Source: an uncultured Prevotella sp.
Lineage (GTDB): Bacteria > Bacteroidota > Bacteroidia > Bacteroidales > Bacteroidaceae
NCBI GenBank assembly: GCA_902798285.1
Contig: CADBVZ010000012.1
Coordinates: forward strand, 1 to 63,601
Direction of reading: 5' to 3'
Length of the DNA: 63,601 bases
Part shown: in pieces, positions 1 to 7,473 of the stretch
How the letters are laid out: each line of letters starts with the position of its first letter
Position numbering within the stretch: position 1 is the stretch's first letter
Notes under the pieces: model-generated
Database searches by the model: none
Told to the model about the DNA's origin: nothing
The model's input: only the letters and a program-made list of their open reading frames with translations
Program-made: the position numbers and the translations under genes

Positions 1-1
1 T

Positions 2-1602
2 GGTTTATCCGCTGTACAAGATGCTGGAGAAGACAAACAGTCTTTATCAGAACTCGATGGAGACAACGTGCAGCCTTCTGAGCTTCTGAAGTACAATGGC
101 GTATCTTTCGCCAAGATTTTTGAAGCCTGGTTAGGGGATGCCTCACTTGATCAGAACCGCCACAACACCCTCGTGGATTTGGCCAGCCATCTGCGCTACA
201 TCTTAGGTAAGAATCCGAAGAAGATTACCGAGTGGGTGATGACATTGCCCTGGGTACAGAGTCTTGCTGATGAAGGTGAGGATGTTGGCGGTACGGTGAA
301 GTCGGTGATGGACTTTAAGTATAAGGAGTACATGCCGAAGAGATTGAAAGAGGCATTGGCGAAAGCTGGAGCTGACAGGGGACAGGTTCCTGGCAGCCCG
401 GAAGCGCAGAGTGTATCTGACAGGAACCTGTCCCCTGTCAGCTCTGAACCCGAGGATGTTTATGCGATGTTGCCGCTGGATAGCTGGGCGGAGGAGCTGG
501 AGAAGATGATGGAGTACTTCCCTTGTTTGAAGGAGCTCTTTATCAATCTGCACCCCCATAAGCGCCCTGCGGTGCTCTTCTCGAGTGCAGCCCTCTTTGG
601 CACGCTGATGACTCGCTCTTGGTATCATTATTGGTATGATCCCGAATTGGTTCGCCGACTGAACTACTGCATCTTCATCATCGGTGATCCCGGTGCTGGC
701 AAGAACGTCATCGAGAAGTTCTACAAGAAGATTGCCGATCCGATGATTCAAGCCGATCAGGTGGGTATCGATGCGGTGAACCGCTACAAGGAGAGTCGCA
801 CGGAGCGAACCACCTCTACCAAGGCTCAGAAAGGTGAGGCATTGAAGAAGCCTGACGTCCCCATTCGTGTTCACCCTGCCCGAACGGCTACAGGTGAGTT
901 TATCCGCCACATGCGGGCATGTGTTGAAATCATTCAGGGTAATCCCTTGAACCTCCACCTCTTCTCGTTTGACTCGGAGCTGGATAACGTGACCAAGAAT
1001 AATAAAGGTGGCGATTGGAAAGACCGTGAGATTCTGGAACTGAAAGCTTTCCATAACGAGGAGGATGGTCAGATGTATGCCAATCAGGAGAGTGTAACGG
1101 GTATGTTCAACGTATTCTGGAACTTCATCTATACCGGCACGCCCTATGCGCTTCACCGCAAGGTGAATCAAAGGAATTTCGGTACTGGTATGAGCACCCG
1201 CTTGGCTGTGATTCCCCTGCCTGATAAGGGCCTGGCGCAGCGTAATCAGGAAGTTGCCCCGGAGGCCAACGAAACGCTGAAGCAATGGGCCTATAGACTG
1301 GATAAGGTGGAAGGTGAGCTGCCTATAGAGCCGCTGAACGACGAGACTTACGAGGCAGGAACACCGCACTCTGACCATGGATGATATTGACAAGCAGCTC
1401 TGCCGCCTGGCGATGGATATCCAGTACAAGTGTCAGCAGTTCTTCTTCGGCGAGATGGCTTTCAACTATTTTGCCGATCAGAACAAGGAGCTGGTAGTTC
1501 GTCGCCGCACCCAGCTAAGGCTATAACACGAATGAAGCAGGATGGTGTGATAGAGAATGTGAAGTTTGGCGTCTACCGCAAATTGGTTCAGGAATTGCCG
1601 TA
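2..1602 (+). pseudogene. Decayed DUF3987/VirE-type mobile-element protein
   Basis: The frame is open from the left window edge, so the 5' end lies outside; a GTG at 68 is only an internal candidate start. The main frame runs to 1384. It has an N-terminal helical domain, a charged linker (about residues 100-130) and a P-loop-like segment GDPGAGKN, followed by the region typical of Bacteroidales DUF3987 proteins (SFDSELDNVTKNNKGGDWK). After residue ~430 the frame fails. The expected C-terminal text continues in another frame at about 1374-1525 (DIDKQLCRLAMDIQYKCQQ) and again at about 1530-1602 (DGVIENVKFGVYRK). Two internal deletions therefore separate three conserved blocks. Such proteins travel with prophage-like or conjugative elements. 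I infer a pseudogene; the exact function of the intact family is not known to me. Confidence 0.7.
369..444. repeat. 24-bp perfect inverted repeat inside the coding frame
   Basis: The arms at 369-392 and 421-444 are exact reverse complements, separated by 28 nt. The core of the left arm is GGGGACAGGTTCCTG. The element is read in frame within the linker of the DUF3987-like protein. It has the shape of a REP-like palindromic insertion. Confidence 0.85.
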
Positions 1603-1627
1603 ACTGTCCAACTGTCCAACTGTCCAA
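1603..1627. repeat. Three tandem 8-bp units (ACTGTCCA)
   Basis: ACTGTCCA is repeated three times directly after the stop of the last DUF3987-like fragment, in the spacer before the next gene. It is a low-complexity spacer of the kind seen elsewhere in this window. Confidence 0.8.
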
Positions 1628-1667
1628 TAGGGACATTAAGGTTTTTCGAATTTAGATTTTTGAGATT

Positions 1668-2099
1668 ATGTTATCAAGAGGATTAAGAAATTGTAACCCA
1701 CTGAATATCCGCCGAGGCAGGGATCAGTGGCAGGGTCAGGCAGAAAAGCAGACCGATGCTGCCTTCGTAGTGTTTAAGTCGATGGAGTGGGGCTGGCGAG
1801 CAGCCTTCAAGTTGCTCACGCGTACCTATTATCATAAGTACCGCCTCTACACCATCCGGATGATCATCCAGAAATGGGCGCCGCCGCATGAGAACAACAC
1901 CGAGGCGTATATCTCGAATGTGTCGCGATTGGCGGGTATTCCGCCCGATGAGCCCATCGGCATCCCGATGGAAAGTCCAGCCCGCTGGATGATGGTTGCT
2001 ACCGCAATGGCCATCCAAGAGAACGGCACCAGCGATTTTGATTATTTCGCTATGCTGAGAGGTTGGAACCTGAGCCGCGAGAGTATTGCGGAGAATTAA
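1668..2099 (+). CDS. Structural protein P5 / lysozyme-like phage-type protein
   Basis: A 143-residue protein starting at ATG 1668. The N-terminus (LRNCNPLNIRRG) and the later WAPPHENNTEAYI and VSRLAGIPPDEPI segments are typical of Bacteroidales proteins annotated as structural protein P5. These resemble small muramidase-like domains of phage origin. There is no signal peptide, so access to peptidoglycan would need a holin or lysis. It lies just downstream of the decayed DUF3987 gene, a usual pairing on Bacteroidales mobile elements, and is followed by a strong hairpin terminator. The length looks complete. The family assignment is from remembered sequence similarity, and the enzymatic activity is inferred. 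Confidence 0.65.
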   Translation: MLSRGLRNCNPLNIRRGRDQWQGQAEKQTDAAFVVFKSMEWGWRAAFKLLTRTYYHKYRLYTIRMIIQKWAPPHENNTEAYISNVSRLAGIPPDEPIGIPMESPARWMMVATAMAIQENGTSDFDYFAMLRGWNLSRESIAEN

Positions 2100-2116
2100 A
2101 GCCGAAATAACAAAAA

Positions 2117-2143
2117 AGTGCCACTCTATCGCAGGGTGGCACT
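2117..2143. terminator. Hairpin terminator (bidirectional)
   Basis: The arms AGTGCCAC (2117-2124) and GTGGCACT (2136-2143) flank an 11-nt loop. An A-run precedes and a T-rich stretch follows, so it can stop transcription from both sides. The same stem type is used at 13621-13643 and 15678-15706. Confidence 0.75.
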
Positions 2144-2147
2144 TTAT

Positions 2148-2345
2148 TTATTTTCGTTTATACCAAATCTTAAATACCGGGTCTTCAAGATATATAGAAT
2201 CTCTGTCAAAATCAATCATTTCCTTATCTTGGAGTGCAGCTTTAATACGTGCGATAGAACTCTTACAGATTCGACGAGGTGGCTGGTACACAAACTTGTG
2301 GTCCACAAAATTGTGTACCAGTGCATTTTTATATTCATATGACAT
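2148..2345 (-). pseudogene. C-terminal fragment of an AAA-type ATPase (remnant)
   Basis: A 65-residue frame from ATG 2345 ending at the terminator. The text SSIARIKAALQDKEMI and YLEDPVFKIWYKR has the pattern of the C-terminal winged helix of Bacteroidales and archaeal DUF234-type AAA ATPases (helix, recognition helix, then a DPxFxxW ending). No nucleotide-binding domain is present upstream; instead the frame meets a copy of a dispersed 30-bp motif. I read it as a tail left after a deletion or insertion. It could still be expressed as a small protein. Confidence 0.45.
2283..2321. repeat. 39-bp near-perfect palindrome
   Basis: The outer arms CTGGTACACAA (2283-2293) and TTGTGTACCAG (2311-2321) are exact reverse complements. 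After a 2-nt mismatch on each side, the inner arms TTGTGG and CCACAA flank a single central T. It lies inside the ATPase-tail frame. Confidence 0.85.
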
Positions 2346-2375
2346 CAAGTACCCCTTAAATTGCAACGCTTTTTA
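2346..2375 (-). repeat. Third copy of the dispersed leader motif (30 bp)
   Basis: This 30-bp segment matches 29 of 30 bases with 14577-14606, and the corresponding bases near 16985-17015, at the far end of the two long leader repeats. Here it overlaps the last codons of the small exported protein, which read KSVAI then stop. Confidence 0.8.
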
Positions 2376-2568
2376 CAATACCAAAATCATCTTCCTGCTT
2401 ATTCTTACTATCGTCATTAGGCTCCCCTTTGACTCGGATTTCAAGATTGTCCTTTTGCGTATTCCCTGAGGGAAGTGCGTTTGCATTGGTGGTGAATACG
2501 AATGAAAAAACTACTGCTGCAACTATGCTCATGAGCATCTTCTTTGCATTAAAATTCTTTGTTGTCAT
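2356..2568 (-). CDS. Small exported protein, function unknown
   Basis: A 70-residue frame with a clear signal peptide: Lys-rich n-region, hydrophobic MSIVAAVVFSFVF core, and likely cleavage after TNANA at about residue 32. The mature part of about 38 residues is acidic and polar (EPNDDSKNKQEDD). Export to the periplasm or beyond is likely. It superficially resembles the small NVEALA-like peptides of Bacteroidales but lacks that exact motif. The 3' end coincides with a dispersed 30-bp repeat, so the native C-terminus may have been replaced. Confidence 0.5.
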   Translation of the reverse strand: MTTKNFNAKKMLMSIVAAVVFSFVFTTNANALPSGNTQKDNLEIRVKGEPNDDSKNKQEDDFGIVKSVAI

Positions 2569-2676
2569 AAATGTAATAATTTAAAATTTATGAACAATGG
2601 TCCCACGTTGGGAACTCAGAGAAACTCGTAAGCAAACTCCCAGTAATCCCGTAGCGGACTCAAGAGATGTAAACAG

Positions 2677-2698
2677 AAGGAGGGTTCACACCCTCCTT
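2677..2698. terminator. Hairpin terminator between convergent or adjacent units
   Basis: AAGGAGGG (2677-2684) pairs with CCCTCCTT (2691-2698) over a 6-nt loop, with a T-run on the plus strand and an A-run on its far side. It follows the stop of the minus-strand barrel gene at 2712. Confidence 0.7.
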
Positions 2699-2711
2699 TT
2701 TTATGACTATA

Positions 2712-5261
2712 TCACAACCTGTTCAACTCGCTGGTGCCAGCATCACCACCTCTATACTTTGATTTGGTGGAATTAAAGCGGTAGATACAACGCACATACA
2801 CATATTGCTGTCGCAAGTCCGTCCAATGGCGATGCGTAATGTCACCAATCTGGTCATAACCATTATCTTTGAAGGTGTGGAATATATCCTTCATACCAAC
2901 TCTGAATGTCCAATTAGCCTTACGCTTTGCAATATAGATATCTGTATAATTGACCAATGCCTTCTCGGTGGTATAGAACTGGCCGTCACCTTTAGTGTGA
3001 CCATCCATGTTAAACACGATTGTCCAGTTCTTGGGGAAAGAAAGCACATTCTTCCAAGAATAATTCAGGCATGGGGTATTGTACTTCCGTCCTAAATATT
3101 CAAGATCCTGCTGCGCCACCCCAATTTGGAACGTCGGTTTCCAGAACGAGATAGTGGGCGAATAAGACAGGTTCACCATCCAGCCATGGTGATTAAAGTT
3201 CATTCTGTTATAGATGATGATAGGCTGATCCTGATAGAGGTTCAACACCTGATAGTCAGCATCCTTGATATTATAATAGTCAAACACAGCCAGTAAGTTC
3301 TTATAAACCATCATAATGGAAATGTCATGGATATATGAGGGACGCAACAGAGGATTGCCCTCTGCGTATGTATAACTGTTAATATATCTCACACCACTCT
3401 GGAGATTGCTATAGGAAGGACGATCTACCGTCACCTTATATCCCAATGAGGCAGAGAACCTGCCCACCTGATAGGACAAAGACAGATTGGGGAATAAGTG
3501 ATTATACTTTTTGCAATCCTCATTTCTCTTTACGCCGTCTTTGTAATATTTGAAGTCTATCAGGTCATATCTGAGCCCCGCATCTATGAAAAGTGCTCCC
3601 AGATTCATCTGATAGTCGGCAAAGAAACTCGTTGAGGCCTGCTTCGACTCCGTCTCAAAACCTTGAATATCATCATTACCCTGCTGACTGGCATTGTAGT
3701 CCAGATTGCTCTTGGTGTATGCCTCCTCCATGCCGAAGCTCAATTTGCCGCCTCCAAGATTGGCCGTCATGATGGCCTTCAGGGCATATACGTTCGATTT
3801 CATGTCCGTGTTCGTGCTCACCGTCACTGGTCTTCCCGTTCTGTCTTCTGTCTCGTTGTTCTCCACGTCGGAACTGACATGTGCCAACATGCCATCCAAC
3901 TTCAATGACAAGATTTCACAGAACTGATTAGAATAGTAAGCCGATAACGAGTGTCTGCTACGTGGTTGACGACCATCGGCAACAGAGCTAAACAAGGAAT
4001 TCTCATCCCCTCCTATAAAGGAATTCTCCAATGCCATGTGCGTATCAAATCTAAAAGAAGAATTACACATATATTGCATGCTGAGATACTGGGTCTTAGA
4101 TGGTTGGTGATTAAAGCCTGCGTAAAGATTCAGACTGTTGTACTTGTTTTTCTCCAGACCTTTTCCCACGGCGTTGTATTCGTCACCATGATGCGTAAAA
4201 CTAAATCCCTCTTCATGCTCACCGCGAGTTACACCATTTGTAAGATATCCATTGACAAAGACATCTGTATTTTTCTTCCGATAATTCAGGAAGAGCCATT
4301 CGTTGTGTTTGAAATCATCCCCTTTACCTGCTTCTGCTGCCACATAACCGCCAAGACCCTCCCCTGTAGGTCGTAAAGTTGTTATCTTAATCACCGCAGT
4401 AACACTGGAATCATATTCTACTCCAGGATTCATAATGATTTGCACATCCTTAATCATGTCACTTGACAACTGGCGCAACTCGTTCCAATCCAGCATCTTT
4501 CGGTTATTGATATACACCAATGGGGTTCCCTTACGTCCTACCACACTTACAGTATTTCCATCGCCATTGATAAAAGGCAATTGCTGGAGCACGTCGAGGC
4601 CATCACCAAGCTTAGCCAAGACCGTGTTCTCTATTGGAGCCACTAATGCGCCGTTTTTCATTTTAAATACAGGGCGACTACCTTTCACTTCCACACCCTT
4701 GACAATATAGCTGTCGCGCTGTAGCCGGATCGTTCCCATGTCCTCTTGGGTGCAAAGGCGGAATATGCTCTTATAGCCCATATAACTGATGCGTACAAGT
4801 ACTTTATACTGTTCGTAAGGTACGACAAACTGCCCACCCTCATTGCTGACACCACCAGAGAGAAGAGTGGAGTCAGCAGGGTTGAGGATGGCAATATTGG
4901 CGAAAGCTAAAGGCCGGCCCTGTTCGTCGATGATGGTGCCCTTCAGGTGGCGTTCTGTCTTATAGGTACACTCCACGAAATACCTGTCACCATCTCTGAC
5001 AATGCGGACAGGATAGAATCCTACAACCCTGACCAGGGCATCGTCGAGGCTCAGATGTTCGAGGCTGCAGGTAACCGTGAAATCCTCGAGATCGTTGTAG
5101 ACAAATGATATCTCATGACGGGAGGTTGAGGCGTCAAGGTCTTCCAGTACGCTACTGAGCGACTGGCCCTGATAGTTGCGGGTGATTTTCTGAGCCAACG
5201 TGAAGTTAGCCGCTAAGCATAGTGATAGCAGTAGAAGTATCTTTCTCATTGTTTCTTTCAT
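2712..5261 (-). CDS. TonB-dependent outer-membrane barrel with STN domain
   Basis: About 849 residues. The order is signal peptide (1-22, ending NFTLAQ), an STN/secretin-like domain (about 25-95), a carboxypeptidase-regulatory-like domain (about 105-185), a plug-like region (about 205-290), then a long beta-barrel. ATG 5261 is chosen over an upstream TTG because it starts the signal peptide after the stop of the anti-sigma gene at 5266; ATG 5249 is also possible. An N-terminal STN domain is what FecA-type receptors use to signal to FecR, and the gene follows an ECF sigma and a FecR-like gene. There is no SusD partner, so the substrate is unknown. It probably acts in signalling-coupled uptake. 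Confidence 0.85.
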   Translation of the reverse strand: MKETMRKILLLLSLCLAANFTLAQKITRNYQGQSLSSVLEDLDASTSRHEISFVYNDLEDFTVTCSLEHLSLDDALVRVVGFYPVRIVRDGDRYFVECTYKTERHLKGTIIDEQGRPLAFANIAILNPADSTLLSGGVSNEGGQFVVPYEQYKVLVRISYMGYKSIFRLCTQEDMGTIRLQRDSYIVKGVEVKGSRPVFKMKNGALVAPIENTVLAKLGDGLDVLQQLPFINGDGNTVSVVGRKGTPLVYINNRKMLDWNELRQLSSDMIKDVQIIMNPGVEYDSSVTAVIKITTLRPTGEGLGGYVAAEAGKGDDFKHNEWLFLNYRKKNTDVFVNGYLTNGVTRGEHEEGFSFTHHGDEYNAVGKGLEKNKYNSLNLYAGFNHQPSKTQYLSMQYMCNSSFRFDTHMALENSFIGGDENSLFSSVADGRQPRSRHSLSAYYSNQFCEILSLKLDGMLAHVSSDVENNETEDRTGRPVTVSTNTDMKSNVYALKAIMTANLGGGKLSFGMEEAYTKSNLDYNASQQGNDDIQGFETESKQASTSFFADYQMNLGALFIDAGLRYDLIDFKYYKDGVKRNEDCKKYNHLFPNLSLSYQVGRFSASLGYKVTVDRPSYSNLQSGVRYINSYTYAEGNPLLRPSYIHDISIMMVYKNLLAVFDYYNIKDADYQVLNLYQDQPIIIYNRMNFNHHGWMVNLSYSPTISFWKPTFQIGVAQQDLEYLGRKYNTPCLNYSWKNVLSFPKNWTIVFNMDGHTKGDGQFYTTEKALVNYTDIYIAKRKANWTFRVGMKDIFHTFKDNGYDQIGDITHRHWTDLRQQYVYVRCIYRFNSTKSKYRGGDAGTSELNRL

Positions 5262-5265
5262 AGTG

Positions 5266-5913
5266 TTAATGTACAACTATAACTTTGTCGTCCTCGACAG
5301 TGAGGCACACGCGATCGAAGTGGTTCAGGTCGTCCATTACGCTTTCGATTGCATCTTTGAGCTCCCACCTGTAATAGAGACGCAGCTCATGGGCCTCCTT
5401 GCTTTGGATGTCGGCCTCCAGATGATAATAGTGAGCTATCTCGTTGACCATCTCGTCGAGCGGTGTGTTTTCAAAGAGGCGGACGGAGGGGATGCTGTCG
5501 CCTTCAGAGTTTTGCAGGCTAAGAACGGAAGGTTGAGAGCTCATAGAGTTATTCGTCAGCTCTGTCTCCACATCCTTTTGGCTATGATTAGAAGTCGTGA
5601 CGATGCGGATGGCGGCAAAGGCAATGCCAGACAGCATCAGGATACCAACAAACATGGCAGCATACTTAAGGACGGAAGCGTGAAGCGTGAATAGTGGAGT
5701 ATGCGACTTCACCTGTAGGCGTTGCCATTCGGCATCTATCACATCGTCGGTAGTTTTCTCGTCTGCGCTGGCAGCATCGAGTGCACTCCGGGTCATTGAC
5801 ATCAGCGTGTAAAGCTCACGGCACTCTTCATCGGCAAGTATCACTTGCCACTCCTCAGCGGTGTAATCCTGTGGCTGCTGCATCATCTGAAGCAGGATAT
5901 CGGTCTTGTTCAT
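5266..5913 (-). CDS. FecR-like anti-sigma factor
   Basis: 215 residues from ATG 5913, four bases after the sigma stop; the in-frame extension upstream lies inside the sigma gene and is not used. The protein has a cytoplasmic N-terminus of about 85 residues, one membrane span near residues 90-110 (YAAMFVGILMLSGIAFA), and a periplasmic tail. The tail ends in a DUF4974-like domain (LDEMVNEIAHYYHLEADI; WELKDAIESVMDDL). It is shorter than usual FecR proteins because most of the central FecR domain is missing. It likely holds the adjacent ECF sigma factor and receives a signal from the STN domain of the downstream barrel. Confidence 0.8.
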   Translation of the reverse strand: MNKTDILLQMMQQPQDYTAEEWQVILADEECRELYTLMSMTRSALDAASADEKTTDDVIDAEWQRLQVKSHTPLFTLHASVLKYAAMFVGILMLSGIAFAAIRIVTTSNHSQKDVETELTNNSMSSQPSVLSLQNSEGDSIPSVRLFENTPLDEMVNEIAHYYHLEADIQSKEAHELRLYYRWELKDAIESVMDDLNHFDRVCLTVEDDKVIVVH

Positions 5914-5917
5914 ACGC

Positions 5918-6409
5918 TCATTGTTTTTGAAGTTGTTTACGCAATTGACTGAGCGCACGGCGCAGATGCTTGTAGACAGTGGTCTCGCTAACCCCAAGGC
6001 GAAGGGCAATCTCCTTGAAGGTGATGCCATCGCGGAAGTGTTGCAAGATGATGTCTCTGCAGACGGGCGGTTCCAGGAGGTCAATGCCCTGATATAGGGC
6101 ATGGAGTTCTTCATTGAGTCTGTCTGTCGGAGTGATGTCCGCTTCGAGGTCAAGAAGGTAAAGGTGCTGCACGCGCTCCTGTATCTGTCGGCTTCGCATC
6201 ACGTTAAGGCATCGGTTACGTACGCATGTAAGCAGATAGCTCTCAGCTGTCTCTTCTCTGAGATGACGCGAATCGTTGAGGAACTGGGCAAAGATGTCGT
6301 GAACCACATCCTTGCTCTCAGCATCGTCGTGCAGAAGTATGGTGGCCAGTCTATACATCTGGCGGTAATGCTGTCTGAACAGCGTCTCGAGCTTGTTTCT
6401 ATCTGTCAT
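5918..6409 (-). CDS. ECF RNA polymerase sigma factor
   Basis: 163 residues from ATG 6409. Region 2 covers about residues 8-75 (DVVHDIFAQFLND), and region 4 covers about 105-155 with the helix-turn-helix GVSETTVYKHLRRALSQLRK. It heads the sigma / FecR-like / barrel operon. A -7 box TAATTTTG (minus strand, 6459-6466) lies upstream. It is expected to direct polymerase to envelope genes, probably including its own operon. Confidence 0.9.
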   Translation of the reverse strand: MTDRNKLETLFRQHYRQMYRLATILLHDDAESKDVVHDIFAQFLNDSRHLREETAESYLLTCVRNRCLNVMRSRQIQERVQHLYLLDLEADITPTDRLNEELHALYQGIDLLEPPVCRDIILQHFRDGITFKEIALRLGVSETTVYKHLRRALSQLRKQLQKQ

Positions 6410-6503
6410 ACACCCTTATATACACATGAGCATACGATTTACTAAACCCTTTCGCCTGCAAAATTAACTTATTTTTTCTTTTTCCTGCAATAAATTTGGT
6501 TAT

Positions 6504-7469
6504 TTACTCCTTAATATTTAACGTGACGCGCATGGATACGGGAACGAGGCATGCCATGATGCCTGTGCCGCCATGGATGTTTGAGTAGACCTTTGTCGGC
6601 TCGGCCAGTCCAAGTTCCGTCATTTTGCCCTGCCATGTGGCATCTGGATCGTTGGCCATCATTGTGGTCATATACTTATAATATGCCTCTGATATGGCAT
6701 AGAGTATAATGATGCGGTCGCTGCCGCCAAGCGATAGCTCGTTGTAATCAAACGGTGCACCTGTTTCCTTCACTGTCAGCGTATATTCATTACCTGTCAT
6801 ACCCTCATTCGTGAATGGCAAACCGTAGTGCTTGACTACCTTCAGGTTGCCGAGACTCTGGTTTACCTGATCCATCGTGGCTTGAAATACGGGATCGTAG
6901 GAGTAGTCGATGTCGCCCATAATCTGCTTGTGGTTAGCCTCCTTGAAGCGGAGGAAATAGTAACGACGGGCAGTTGGATCATTCTTGATAGTGATATGAT
7001 AGGTAAACTCTTCGTTGTAATTACTCTCTGAGATAAAACCGCCGGGGCCTGTCATGATGCTACCGTCGGTTGCCACCCTGCGGTGTGTCAGCTCCACCTT
7101 CACAATCTCTGGAGCATCAGGCATCCTGTCGTGTGCCGATAGTTCCACACCATCCACCACAGTCTTAAACTCAATCTGGTCGCCTGCCTGAGGACGGATA
7201 TCTGATCTGTACATACCATCTCTGTAGGTCATCAGTCCTTTTGACTCGCCATTAACCGTCATCTCCACAGCCAGTCCCATGATATCATCGGTGCGCTTGC
7301 TGTCGGTATAGGACCAAGTGGTGGATATATCGGCAAGCAGAGTCGTGTCGCTATTGGCTAAGCAGTTAAGAACTACTACTGGCGCTTCCTGATACTCACT
7401 GAGGTCGATGTTCTTGTAACAGGCACTTAGCAGGATAGTGCAAAAGAATAACAATATTATCTTCTTCAT
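6504..7469 (-). CDS. DUF4249 lipoprotein, partner of TonB receptor
   Basis: 321 residues from ATG 7469, which opens the lipoprotein signal (LLFFCTILLSAC); the longer frame to 7523 overlaps the upstream gene. The mature protein begins YKNIDLSEYQEAPVVVLNCL, the usual N-terminus of DUF4249, and continues as a beta-sandwich. In Bacteroidetes this family sits next to TonB-dependent receptors and is presumed to be a surface or periplasmic accessory. Here it follows the receptor stop at 7474 by four bases, so the two are co-transcribed. The substrate is unknown. Confidence 0.8.
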   Translation of the reverse strand: MKKIILLFFCTILLSACYKNIDLSEYQEAPVVVLNCLANSDTTLLADISTTWSYTDSKRTDDIMGLAVEMTVNGESKGLMTYRDGMYRSDIRPQAGDQIEFKTVVDGVELSAHDRMPDAPEIVKVELTHRRVATDGSIMTGPGGFISESNYNEEFTYHITIKNDPTARRYYFLRFKEANHKQIMGDIDYSYDPVFQATMDQVNQSLGNLKVVKHYGLPFTNEGMTGNEYTLTVKETGAPFDYNELSLGGSDRIIILYAISEAYYKYMTTMMANDPDATWQGKMTELGLAEPTKVYSNIHGGTGIMACLVPVSMRVTLNIKE

Positions 7470-7473
7470 CTTC

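Noticed and set aside
203-1429. 408-residue minus-strand ORF
   Set aside because: It is antisense to the DUF3987-like frame, lacks domain features and is a composition shadow of the plus-strand coding sequence.
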